Assembly (NCBI GenBank): GCA_009774155.1
Contig: VSNE01000006.1
Location: forward strand, 1 to 22,503
Reading direction: 5' to 3'
Source: Lachnospiraceae bacterium
GTDB taxonomy: Bacteria > Bacillota > Clostridia > Lachnospirales > Lachnospiraceae
DNA length: 22,503 bases
Of the stretch, positions 5,964 through 13,255 are shown piece by piece (position 1 is the first letter of the stretch; every line of letters starts with the position of its first letter). The notes beneath the pieces were generated by a model. It was given only the letters and a program-made list of their open reading frames with translations, ran no database searches and was not told the origin of the DNA. A program made the position numbers and the translations under genes.

Positions 5964-7357
5964 CACTCCATCTCCCTCTCTCCAAGATTTGCTTTTACCG
6001 CCGCTATTAGATTCTCCTGCGTCGTGCTCTTTCTCTTAAGGGCATCCACCACATCCAAGTCAACGGTATCCCCACAGATAATATGATGAACCGTCACCGT
6101 ATTTGCCGCAGTTCCCTGTCTCCACAGCCTTGCAACCGTCTGGGAGTAGTAATCGTATGACCAAGGAAGCGTTACCCATATTTCTATATGACCGCCCTTC
6201 TGAAGATTGAGGCCGTGTCCGGCAGACATGGGGCTTATCATCCCAACCTGTATCTTTCCGGCATTCCAGTCATCAATATCCACATCCGTCCTGATATCCC
6301 TCGGCTCATAGCCCAAATCTTTCAGATAGTCCCTGATTCTGTCGTGGTCAAAACGGAAGTGGTATACCACAAGGACATTCTGTCCGTTTGCCTGCTCAAT
6401 CAAATCCAAAAGCATTTCCAGTTTCCTGCTATGGATATTCACGACTTCCCCGTTTTCCGTATAAAGGCACCCTGAAGCCATCTGCATCAGCTTATTTGAC
6501 AGAACCGCCGCATTCTGTGAAGTGACTGTCTCACCGTCCATCTCCACGACAAGCTCTTTCTTCATTTCATCATAAACAGCTCTTTCTCCGGCATCCATAT
6601 CAACCATGTGATCGACATATACGCATTGCGGCATATCCAGATAATCAACACTTTTCATACTGATTGCAATATCCGATATCTTCCCATATATCCTCTCTTC
6701 CACATCCGGCAAAGGGATATAGTTGAATACAACACCCGTATACGGATTGAATGCGCCTTTTCTGAAATACGCATCCCTGAACCTTCCTATAAATCTCCCG
6801 AAACGCTGGAAGTTGTCTATGATACCCACCTCAGCAAACAAATCTTCCAATCCCTGCGGTGTCGGCGTACCTGTCAAGCCGATAATTCTTTTCACATAAG
6901 GCCTGACTTTGCGCATCGCCTTGAACCTCTGGCTTTTAAAATTCTTAAAAGAAGACAATTCGTCCAGAACCACCAAGTCAAATGGCCACTCAACCTTATT
7001 CTCTTCAAAATATTTCACCAGCCATGCCAGATTTTCTCTGTTGGTCACATAGATATCCGCATTCTTTTTCAGTGCAGCTTTTCTTTCAGCCGCCGTGCCT
7101 GTCACTCTCGACAGCCTGAGTCCCTTTATATGTGACCATGACATTGCTTCATCAATCCAGACCTTCGTAACCCTAAGAGGCGCCACCACAAGGCATTTAT
7201 CAATCTCAAACCGGTCATACATCAAAATCCATATTGCCGTCAGCGTTATGACTGTTTTCCCAAGTCCCATTTCAAGAATCAGAAGCGCCTCCGGATGGTC
7301 TAAAAGGAACTTCACGCAATATTCCTGATAGCTATGTAGATTTTCCCTTTTCAGCAT
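5963..7357 (-). CDS. SNF2/DEAD-like phage helicase
   Basis: 464 residues with the superfamily 2 motor motifs in order: motif I LILEMGLGKTV (27-37), Ia VVAPLRV, motif II LDELSSFKN (131-139, DELS in place of DEAH), motif III GLTGTP (160-165), motif V ISPMSAGHGLNLQ and motif VI QTVARLWRQG. The spacing and the SAGHGLNLQ/RxWRQG pair are typical of SNF2-like proteins, which move along or remodel duplex DNA using ATP. It is about the usual length for the phage version, with no accessory domain. The start at 7357 has GGAGG nine bases upstream and overlaps the preceding 89-aa gene by 26 bases. The position after VRR-NUC suggests joint work in replication or recombination. Confidence 0.92.
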   Translation of the reverse strand: MLKRENLHSYQEYCVKFLLDHPEALLILEMGLGKTVITLTAIWILMYDRFEIDKCLVVAPLRVTKVWIDEAMSWSHIKGLRLSRVTGTAAERKAALKKNADIYVTNRENLAWLVKYFEENKVEWPFDLVVLDELSSFKNFKSQRFKAMRKVRPYVKRIIGLTGTPTPQGLEDLFAEVGIIDNFQRFGRFIGRFRDAYFRKGAFNPYTGVVFNYIPLPDVEERIYGKISDIAISMKSVDYLDMPQCVYVDHMVDMDAGERAVYDEMKKELVVEMDGETVTSQNAAVLSNKLMQMASGCLYTENGEVVNIHSRKLEMLLDLIEQANGQNVLVVYHFRFDHDRIRDYLKDLGYEPRDIRTDVDIDDWNAGKIQVGMISPMSAGHGLNLQKGGHIEIWVTLPWSYDYYSQTVARLWRQGTAANTVTVHHIICGDTVDLDVVDALKRKSTTQENLIAAVKANLGEREME

Positions 7358-7601
7358 TTATCTTTTCCTCCACTTCACTTTTCAGCTTCCTCACAAGGAA
7401 CTCACCGTCCACAGATGTCAGAGAACTGTAATAATCGCTTGTAAAGAATCTGACCAGGGACGCAACCTCAGCTGCTACCGTTTTACTCTTAGGATTTTTA
7501 ACCAGTTTCTTGTATTCCGCCCTGAAATCCTTTGCTGCCAACAGCACAATGGCGTTCGCCAGATTCTCCCAGCTTGTTCCTGCGACATCTCTATGAACCA
7601 T
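7332..7601 (-). CDS. Conserved-looking 89-aa phage protein, function unknown
   Basis: I do not recognise a named family. The protein appears helical: an N-terminal WENLANAIVLLAAKDFRAEY stretch, a basic turn (KNPKSKTVAAEVA), and a charged C-terminal helix (LVRKLKSEVEEKINAEKGK). No Cys motif, signal peptide or membrane segment is seen. The start at 7601 is convincing, with AAAGGAG seven bases upstream. It overlaps the VRR-NUC end by 11 bases and the helicase start by 26, so translation of all three is probably coupled. A small accessory protein of the nuclease or helicase is a reasonable guess from position only. Confidence 0.75.
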   Translation of the reverse strand: MVHRDVAGTSWENLANAIVLLAAKDFRAEYKKLVKNPKSKTVAAEVASLVRFFTSDYYSSLTSVDGEFLVRKLKSEVEEKINAEKGKST

Positions 7602-7893
7602 TTCCCTGCTCCTTTATCTCTTCAATAATCTTTGGGATAGAATCCGGATCATCCAAAATAAAAACCTTAAATCCCATGCCCCTAAGCTGCTTATGCCGAA
7701 TCTGCTGAATCTTCCTTGCCCTGCCGCCGGGAGCCTTCACCTCAACGAACCCGATCTTCCCGACATGGCCATCCCCGAACAAAACTATCCTGTCAGGGGC
7801 TCCATCCCACCCCGGCGATACCCATTTGAGGCACAGCCCGCCTGCATCCTTCACCGCCTTTACAAGTGCCCGCTCTATTTGCTTTTCAAGCAT
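7591..7893 (-). CDS. VRR-NUC domain nuclease
   Basis: A 100-residue single-domain PD-(D/E)XK nuclease of the VRR-NUC type, related to the nuclease domain of FAN1. Visible motifs are an N-terminal helix (EKQIERALVKAVKDAGG), GAPDRIV (31-37, catalytic Asp), then FVEVKAPGG (catalytic Glu-x-Lys near 51-53), and a Gln/His-containing helix KIQQIRHKQL. Stand-alone viral members can cut branched DNA such as Holliday junctions. The start is placed at 7893 because GGGGG lies about seven bases upstream; an ATG two codons earlier (7899) abuts the Shine-Dalgarno and is less likely. A long hairpin ends three bases before this ribosome site, which could influence its translation. Confidence 0.9.
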   Translation of the reverse strand: MLEKQIERALVKAVKDAGGLCLKWVSPGWDGAPDRIVLFGDGHVGKIGFVEVKAPGGRARKIQQIRHKQLRGMGFKVFILDDPDSIPKIIEEIKEQGNGS

Positions 7894-7908
7894 TTTCATT
7901 CCCCCTGA

Positions 7909-8010
7909 GTGAAAGAGGATGAAACCTGATTCCTACTCTCTCCATATAAATCCCACTAAAAAATTTCTCTTAATGCGATTTAATGGGTATCAGGCTTCAC
8001 CTGCCTTCAC
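7909..8010 (-). ncRNA. Structured intergenic RNA element: 22-position hairpin with inner stem
   Basis: On the minus strand, the arm 8010..7989 (GTGAAGGCAGGTGAAGCCTGAT, seen in two halves) pairs with 7930..7909 over 22 positions: 17 Watson-Crick pairs, three G-U pairs and two adjacent mismatches. Inside the loop, CCCATTAAA (7987..7979) pairs with TTTAGTGGG (7960..7952), again with one U-G pair. All four wobble pairs would be A-C mismatches on the plus strand, so the fold favours a minus-strand RNA. The structure ends just before the VRR-NUC ribosome site. The 5' arm also holds a GTGAAG direct repeat with a 10-base period. There is no T-run for a terminator. Regulatory leader, processing site or small RNA are all possible. 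Confidence 0.6.
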
Positions 8011-8064
8011 TTTTTACTCCAAAACCATAATCATTAAGGCTTAACAGCCGCCCAGCTGAATTCC

Positions 8065-10326
8065 TCAGTCCTCCCCGAAAGCAGGCTTCAGCCTGATTCC
8101 GCTGAATACCATGCCTTTATTGGTCTTACGCTTCTCGAACCCAAGATTCTCCAGCGTGTTAGAAAACTCAGCATTGCTTCTCGTAAACTCGCCAACCCTG
8201 TCACAATAGGATCTGTATTCCTGGTAAAGCTCCCCGGCCTTTTCCTTAAACCCTGCATCAACCTCACAGCAGTCATTCATAAATGCTGACATCCAGTCGT
8301 TCTCTTCCCTGTATGCGTCAATGGCATCCTGAACCACCTTGGGCCTCTTGATATGAAAGCTGCAGGCAATCACCTTTTCAGCCCCCTCAATGATCCAGGA
8401 CAGAACAGCCGGGCCGGCTTTCTCAACAAGCACATCCGCATAATTCTTCTGGTCGCCCGTATCCTGAAAAACGGCATTAAACGGAATCACAACCAGCCTT
8501 CTCCATGTCCCATGGTCCATTGCGCCCACTTTCGGCAAATGGTTCGTGAACAGGATGGTAGTGTGCGACGGCGTAAAAGGACTCGGATCCTTGAACTTCT
8601 TCTCGCCCTGTATATCATCCGTGGATGTAATCTGCTTCAGCATCGAAGTTGAAAGCCGGGTACCTTCCTCAAGCTCAGCGGCAATAACAAAACGCCTCCC
8701 TTTGAGCTCAGTAATCTCCCACTTGACATTCCTCCTACATCCCACAACTAGAGCATCAGCTGAAAGAGACCAACTGTACGTCCCAAGCACCCTCGCAACC
8801 GTATTGAAGAACGTGGATTTTCCATTCCTGCCCTCCCCATAAGCGATAATCAGCGCCTCAATGAAAACCTTGCCAATGGCTGCAAGCCCACAGACCATCT
8901 GCACATATTCTTCAAGTTCAGCGTCATTACAGAATGTCTTATGCAGGGCATCCTCCCAAAGATCCTTGCCTTTATCCCCAGGCTCACACAAAGTCACTTT
9001 CGTACAAAGGTCTTCGCTCCTATGCTGCATCTTACCCATAAGCCCAAGCCTGAGATCATATGTGGATTCCTGCGTATTAAGAAGGAAACAGTCGCTGTCA
9101 AGATCACCATACTTAACGTGAAGCATAGGCTTCGCCGCATCCATCGCCGAATTCACATACCTCATATCCCTGCGCTTCATAACAAAAGCCAAGAAAGCCT
9201 GCGCTTCCAGGTATGTCATAAAAAGCTTTGCCTGTACCGGCGTTGCTCCATTCGGCGGTTTCTTTCCTGAGATATCCGCTTCGCTTAACCCGGAATTAAG
9301 AAGCGCCTGCTTCGCTGAGAAAACCATCCTCTGTGCCGCCGCAAGCTGGAGGTCAAGAAACCTCTCCACCGCGCCAACAGCTGCCGGCATGGACTCTTCC
9401 CAGTTCACGCCGTTGTAATAAAGATATCCGGTCGCCGGGTTATATTTCAGTTCATCCGATTCCTCCGCAGCTAATACCTTTGCCTGCCCGATATCAGAAA
9501 AATCTGAGGGCTTCAGCGACCCAGGATCCGCTACCTGTGCCCCGTTGTACGCATCCGGCGGCACATATCCGGGATTCTTGGCTACCGTCCTGCCAAATTT
9601 ACAGGCGCTTCCCCAGATCTTCCCCATTTCATCATCAGAAAGAGGCGGATCACACTTTTCGTTCTCATCCATGAAAATCTTCTTCGCATCTTCCCCGGTG
9701 CCAAACCGCTTAACCACCCTGCCTGCAAAATGGCTCATTGTCGCGTTTCTCCTGCCCTGCGGTATCGTGTAACGGGCATTGACCATGGAATCAAGTTTCT
9801 TAATATAGTCAGCAATATCCATCTTTCCATCATGCCAAATAATATCCTCTGGTTTTACCGTACTTCCATAAAGGAAACGGGCACCGTCAAGGCAGTTATC
9901 ATCAAAGAAAGGAAACACCGCATATACAGCCCTTTTAAACTCCTCGACCGCAGAAATATCCGTGATCTTCTTATGGGGGAAGAACACATGGAACCTCGGC
10001 CTCGCCGGCTTTCCATCTTTTTCCTTGTTGTGATGGCGGCTGAATACAATGACATAATCCACATCCTCAAACTCTTCAGCAAATCTTTCCGGCGTAATCC
10101 AGTCATCCGGATTCTCTGAATGATCGTTGTCAATATCCAAAGCCTCAACATTCGATCCAAGGAAATTTGCCTTGCTTCTTTTGCAGCCTTTGAATTCTCC
10201 GCAGGTATGGTCTTTTGCGACCACACCTGCCAGATCATCAGCATCCTTAATCACCGCTGAGTGCGGATAGAGCGTGTTTTTTGCCTGCCCACAGCAATCC
10301 GCATGAAATAACGTGAACTCCCTCAT
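8065..10326 (-). CDS. Phage primase-helicase (AEP-like primase, PriCT, D5-N, SF3 helicase; VapE/P4 type)
   Basis: 753 residues. The N-terminal part looks like an archaeo-eukaryotic-type primase, with ALDIDND (62-68, metal-binding Asp pair) and RPRFHVFFP (109-117, His motif). Residues about 186-250 (IPQGRRNATMSHFAGR, then PPLSDDEMGKIWGSA) match a primase C-terminal helical domain. A D5-N-like region precedes a superfamily 3 helicase: Walker A GEGRNGKST near 497-505, FVIAAELEEG, and LFTNHLP with a following TWRRLVVIPF. One protein could thus unwind the origin and lay primers, with PolA extending them. The start at 10326 has GGAGG seven bases upstream and overlaps the upstream stop as ATGA. It is often named virulence-associated E protein, a historical label. 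Confidence 0.9.
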   Translation of the reverse strand: MREFTLFHADCCGQAKNTLYPHSAVIKDADDLAGVVAKDHTCGEFKGCKRSKANFLGSNVEALDIDNDHSENPDDWITPERFAEEFEDVDYVIVFSRHHNKEKDGKPARPRFHVFFPHKKITDISAVEEFKRAVYAVFPFFDDNCLDGARFLYGSTVKPEDIIWHDGKMDIADYIKKLDSMVNARYTIPQGRRNATMSHFAGRVVKRFGTGEDAKKIFMDENEKCDPPLSDDEMGKIWGSACKFGRTVAKNPGYVPPDAYNGAQVADPGSLKPSDFSDIGQAKVLAAEESDELKYNPATGYLYYNGVNWEESMPAAVGAVERFLDLQLAAAQRMVFSAKQALLNSGLSEADISGKKPPNGATPVQAKLFMTYLEAQAFLAFVMKRRDMRYVNSAMDAAKPMLHVKYGDLDSDCFLLNTQESTYDLRLGLMGKMQHRSEDLCTKVTLCEPGDKGKDLWEDALHKTFCNDAELEEYVQMVCGLAAIGKVFIEALIIAYGEGRNGKSTFFNTVARVLGTYSWSLSADALVVGCRRNVKWEITELKGRRFVIAAELEEGTRLSTSMLKQITSTDDIQGEKKFKDPSPFTPSHTTILFTNHLPKVGAMDHGTWRRLVVIPFNAVFQDTGDQKNYADVLVEKAGPAVLSWIIEGAEKVIACSFHIKRPKVVQDAIDAYREENDWMSAFMNDCCEVDAGFKEKAGELYQEYRSYCDRVGEFTRSNAEFSNTLENLGFEKRKTNKGMVFSGIRLKPAFGED

Positions 10327-10655
10327 TCCTCATCCTCCTTCACTATACTGTCCAGCAATGCCACCGACAGGGCAGCGAACGCACAAGCCATCGTCACCAG
10401 CTCATCATCTCCCGATGCGGCAATCTCAAATCCTGCGCTGTTCCCGTCTTTCCCTTTAACCAGATTCACTATCATGTCAGCCGCTCCGGTATTCTCAAAT
10501 GCGACATATGTACGCCCGCCTTTTCTGCGATCCCCTCCACAAATGCCTGTGGTCCCTGCATACACAGCCAGCATCCCTTTTCCGTCCTGGAAATCTTCTC
10601 TTTCTGCTATAACCCGGACTCCGTTGATGCAGACCGCTCTTTTATCCGCTTTCAT
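10323..10655 (-). CDS. 110-aa phage protein of unknown function, first gene of the left operon
   Basis: Not recognised. The N-terminal half is predicted beta-rich (RAVCINGVRVIAERE, MLAVYAGTTG, RTYVAFENTG). The C-terminal half includes an Ala-rich helix (LVTMACAFAALSVALLDSIV) that is hydrophobic but ends in an acidic tail (KEDEE); it is probably a packed helix rather than a membrane span. The start at 10655 is preceded by GAAGGAGG about ten bases upstream. It is the first minus-strand gene after the divergent repeat region and is linked to the primase-helicase by an ATGA overlap, so a role in replication or its control is plausible from position alone. Confidence 0.75.
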   Translation of the reverse strand: MKADKRAVCINGVRVIAEREDFQDGKGMLAVYAGTTGICGGDRRKGGRTYVAFENTGAADMIVNLVKGKDGNSAGFEIAASGDDELVTMACAFAALSVALLDSIVKEDEE

Positions 10656-10695
10656 ATAGAAACATCCTCCTTCAAATATTTAATTTCCATGCTTC

Positions 10696-10961
10696 GTTTC
10701 TAAAAGTCTTGGGATATTTTTTGCAGAACCGGCTTATCCGGATCCCTTCCTTATTTCTAAAAATATGGGCAACGCCATTTCGGTGATTTCTCACCCGGCA
10801 GCGGCCGCTTCACGCCGCACCAAAAATCTATCCCAAGACTATTGAAGGCGAAAAGAACGCTGCTTCCAAATACCGGATAAAAAAATATCCCAAGACTTAT
10901 GAAACAGGAAAACATCCTTTTCACCGGGATCAGAAATTTATATCCCAAGACTATTGAAGGC
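10696..10961. repeat. Iteron-like array: four copies of TATCCCAAGACT in the divergent region
   Basis: The region 10656-10987 has no convincing gene. It holds TATCCCAAGACT at 10829-10840, 10886-10897 and 10941-10952 on the plus strand, and its exact reverse complement at 10705-10716. Two copies extend to TATCCCAAGACTATTGAAGG, and the third continues TATGAAA. The direct copies start 57 and 55 bases apart, about five helical turns. A half-site TTTCTAAAA flanking the inverted copy recurs at 10754-10762. A GC-rich patch with the palindrome GCGGCCGC (10801-10808) lies between the inverted and direct copies. Position between divergent replication operons suggests an origin (iterons) or a regulator's operators. 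I saw no clear sigma-70 promoter here. Confidence 0.85.
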
Positions 10962-10987
10962 AAAGAAAGCACACGGAGGGCAAACAC

Positions 10988-11116
10988 ATGAAGAACCGGT
11001 CAGGCCAACACCAAACGGCAAAACATCGGATTTCCTGGCCAAGTGCAAAACCCAGGGACCAAAACAATGAACATCAATCCCAAATCACCAATTTTATGAA
11101 AGGAGAACCGGAATGA
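10988..11116 (+). CDS. Possible 42-aa small protein leading the right operon
   Basis: An ATG at 10988 has a strong GGAGGG seven bases upstream and opens 42 codons that stop in an ATGA overlap with the next gene. Both features favour real translation, perhaps mainly to couple expression of the downstream gene. The peptide (MKNRSGQHQTAKHRISWPSA, then a Gln/Asn-rich part) is basic, lacks any motif I know, and has unremarkable composition. The last copy of the repeat motif ends about 35 bases before the start codon. Chance is not excluded for so short a frame. Confidence 0.45.
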   Translation: MKNRSGQHQTAKHRISWPSAKPRDQNNEHQSQITNFMKGEPE

Positions 11117-11487
11117 AAAAGAACGACAACGCAGCACTGGCTGATGCATTCAGAAAGCTCAGCTCAGCCGCAGCCGAAATAGCGGAGGCTCTGGACAGCG
11201 CCGCAAAAAATAGCACACCGGTTGAAACGCCAACAGCGGAAACGGCAGTAAAATCTTCGGCTGAGACCACTACAGAACCAGCAAAGGCAGAACCTGACAT
11301 ATCAGCAGGCAATTTCAGTTTTGAAGAGGTAAGAACGGCTCTTGCCGCAAAGGCCGGCGAGGGATACAGATCTGAGGTAAAAGATATCCTCCGCAGACAC
11401 AAAGCATCCTGTCTGTCGGATCTTGCGCCGCACCCCGAGGATTTCGCAGAAATATTAAAGGAAGCAGAGGCGATAGGAAATGAGTAA
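11113..11487 (+). CDS. 124-aa phage protein with Ala/Thr/Glu-rich linker, function unknown
   Basis: An N-terminal helix (NAALADAFRKLSSAAAEIAE) is followed by a disordered linker (about 33-62, rich in Ala, Thr, Glu and Pro). A compact C-terminal domain of about 55 residues then runs FSFEEVRTALAAKAGEGYRS, EVKDILRRHKASCLSDL, HPEDFAEILKEAEAIG. I recall this C-terminal pattern from many Clostridia phages just before DUF2800; some database entries carry an unhelpful rrp5-like label. Its role is unknown; position suggests a recombination or replication accessory protein. The start has AAAGGAG seven bases upstream and overlaps the small upstream frame by four bases; its end overlaps the DUF2800 start by eight. 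Confidence 0.8.
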   Translation: MKKNDNAALADAFRKLSSAAAEIAEALDSAAKNSTPVETPTAETAVKSSAETTTEPAKAEPDISAGNFSFEEVRTALAAKAGEGYRSEVKDILRRHKASCLSDLAPHPEDFAEILKEAEAIGNE

Positions 11488-12622
11488 GCACGCACCATGC
11501 TCCCCATCATCCAGCTTCAGGTGGACGAAATGCACGAAATCCGCACGCATCAATGCCGAAGCCGATGACAGAGGAAGCCCTTACGCACAGCAGGGCACCG
11601 ATGCCCACAGCCTGTGCGAGCACCTTGTAAAAAAAGCCCTTGGAAGAAGGTCAAGAGACCCTACTGCAGACCTCTCCTGGTACAATCAGGAAATGCAGGA
11701 ATGCGCTGAAGGATACCGTGACTTCGTAATGGACGCCATCGAAGACATAAAGAAAAGCTGTCCGAATCCATATATCGGGATCGAACAGCGCCTGGACTTC
11801 TCAGACTGGGTTCCTGAAGGTTACGGAACCGGAGACTGCATCATCGTCTCTGACGGCATCGCCCATATCATTGATTTCAAATATGGCATCGGCCTCCCGG
11901 TCAAAGCGACAGAGAACACGCAACTCATGTGCTATGGGCTCGGAATCCTTGAAACCTTCGGAAACCTGTACCGCATCAGGCGCATCCGGCTGAGCATTTA
12001 CCAGCCACGGCGTGAAAACGTCGATACCTGGGAAATTCCCACAGAAGATCTTCTGAAATGGGCGGATGAAGTTCTGAAACCCGCAGCCGAACTTGCATAC
12101 GCCGGCGAAGGCGAATTCAAAGCAGGCGACCACTGCATCTTCTGCAGAATCAAGGATACCTGCAGAGAAAGGGCAGATTACTATATGGATCTCATGAAAC
12201 ACGAACTCGAAGATCCGGCGGAACTTACAGACTATGAGATCGCACTGATTCTTCCAAAGATTGAAGGTCTTGTGGGATGGGCGGCAGATCTTAAAGAATA
12301 TGTCCTTCAGCAGGCATTGAACGGCAGGAAATACAAAGGCTTCAAGGTAGTCGAAGGCCGTGCGACAAGGAAATATACGGATGAAGCCAAAGTGGCGGAA
12401 GTCGTGGAGAACGCCGGATACGACCCCTATGAAAAGAAGATCCTCGGTATCACGGCGATGTCAAAAGAACTTGGCAAAAAGAAGTTCGAGGAACTACTCG
12501 GAGGGCTGATCTACAAGCCCAAAGGGAAACCGGTACTTGTTCCAGACGATGACAAGAGACCAGAATACAGAAATATTACATTTGATGATCTTAATGACAA
12601 ACAGGAGGTAAAACCATGTTAA
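11480..12622 (+). CDS. DUF2800 protein: Cas4/AddB-like PD-(D/E)XK nuclease
   Basis: 380 residues. The opening SPSSSFRWTKCTKS resembles the N-terminus of RecB-family nucleases. It continues with GTDAHSLCEHL (39-49), the acidic strand GTGDCIIV (Asp about 119) and HIIDFKYGIG (Asp 132, Lys 134), then a QLMCYGLGI helix. These fit a PD-(D/E)XK exonuclease core. A C-x2-C-x5-C motif (Cys 219, 222, 228) plus Cys 18 near the N-terminus gives the four-Cys arrangement that binds a 4Fe-4S cluster in Cas4 and AddB. The expected activity is DNA end processing for recombination or replication, acting with the DUF2815 ssDNA-binding protein that follows. The ribosome site is weak, so translation is probably coupled to the gene before it. 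No biochemical role has been shown to my knowledge. Confidence 0.85.
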   Translation: MSKHAPCSPSSSFRWTKCTKSARINAEADDRGSPYAQQGTDAHSLCEHLVKKALGRRSRDPTADLSWYNQEMQECAEGYRDFVMDAIEDIKKSCPNPYIGIEQRLDFSDWVPEGYGTGDCIIVSDGIAHIIDFKYGIGLPVKATENTQLMCYGLGILETFGNLYRIRRIRLSIYQPRRENVDTWEIPTEDLLKWADEVLKPAAELAYAGEGEFKAGDHCIFCRIKDTCRERADYYMDLMKHELEDPAELTDYEIALILPKIEGLVGWAADLKEYVLQQALNGRKYKGFKVVEGRATRKYTDEAKVAEVVENAGYDPYEKKILGITAMSKELGKKKFEELLGGLIYKPKGKPVLVPDDDKRPEYRNITFDDLNDKQEVKPC

Positions 12623-13182
12623 GACCGACAGAAGTAGTTACAGGTAAGAATACGCTGTTCTCTTACCTGAACGCAAATGAGCCGAAGCCTACACAGGACG
12701 GCACAAGGCTGAAGTACAGCAGTTCCCTCATCATCCCTAAAAGCGATATCATCACCAAGGGGAAGATCGAGGCTGCCATCAAAGCCGCATATGAGGAAGG
12801 CCAGAGCAAGCTCAAGGGAAACGGCAAGACCGTACCCCCGCTTAGTTCGCTGAAGACACCTCTCCGCGACGGCGACACAGACCGTCCCAATGACCCCGTG
12901 TATGCAAACAGCTGGTTCATGAATGCGAACAGCGACAAGAAGCCTAAGGCCTGGGATGCAAACGGCAATGAGATCATAGATTCGTCTGAGCTTTACAGCG
13001 GGATCTATGGCAAAGCCGTCGTAAACTTCTATGCCTATAATACACACGGTTCCAAAGGCATTGCCTGCGGATTTGAGGGGCTTCAGAAGCTCCGCGACGG
13101 CGAGCATCTTGGAGGCGCCAACATCACAGCCGACATCTTTTCAGAAGGTAACGACGACGATGATGACAGCTTCCTGCAGTAA
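12616..13182 (+). CDS. DUF2815 protein, probable phage ssDNA-binding protein
   Basis: 188 residues with a beta-rich body typical of DUF2815: an opening FSYLNANEPKPTQDGTRLKY, a helical segment KGKIEAAIKAAYEEGQSK, then YANSWFMNANSDKKP, YSGIYGKAVVNFYAYN and GIACGFEGLQKL. It ends in a strongly acidic tail (GNDDDDDSFLQ). An acidic C-terminal tail is how many ssDNA-binding proteins recruit replication partners. DUF2815 members are related to OB-fold phage SSBs, and I judge this the likely role. The start has an AGGAGG ribosome site and overlaps DUF2800 by seven bases. It lies directly upstream of PolA. Confidence 0.85.
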   Translation: MLRPTEVVTGKNTLFSYLNANEPKPTQDGTRLKYSSSLIIPKSDIITKGKIEAAIKAAYEEGQSKLKGNGKTVPPLSSLKTPLRDGDTDRPNDPVYANSWFMNANSDKKPKAWDANGNEIIDSSELYSGIYGKAVVNFYAYNTHGSKGIACGFEGLQKLRDGEHLGGANITADIFSEGNDDDDDSFLQ

Positions 13183-13199
13183 CCATTGACTTATACCGG

Positions 13200-13235
13200 G
13201 AGGGCGGCAGGTAGACATGCCGCCCCTCTTTATAT
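13200..13235 (+). terminator. Hairpin between DUF2815 and PolA, weak terminator or attenuator
   Basis: GAGGGCGGCA (13200-13209) pairs with TGCCGCCCCTC (13218-13228) with one bulge and an eight-base loop, followed by TTTATATT. The T-run is short, so it may only reduce transcription into polA or stabilise the upstream RNA. The PolA ribosome site lies just downstream. Confidence 0.55.
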
Positions 13236-13255
13236 TCTACAGAAAGGACAAAAAG

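Noticed and set aside
10829..10961. Repeat array considered as a short CRISPR array
   Set aside because: Only three direct copies, a 12-base conserved core with divergent flanks, one inverted copy outside, and no cas genes. It fits iterons or operators better.
10757..10987. Minus-strand frame of 76 codons across the repeat array
   Set aside because: No ribosome site; its repeated Leu-Gly segments merely reflect the repeat motif. The region reads better as a regulatory or origin sequence.
12619..13107. Minus-strand frame of 162 codons opposite DUF2815
   Set aside because: Antisense to a gene with clear family sequence and start signals; no independent support.
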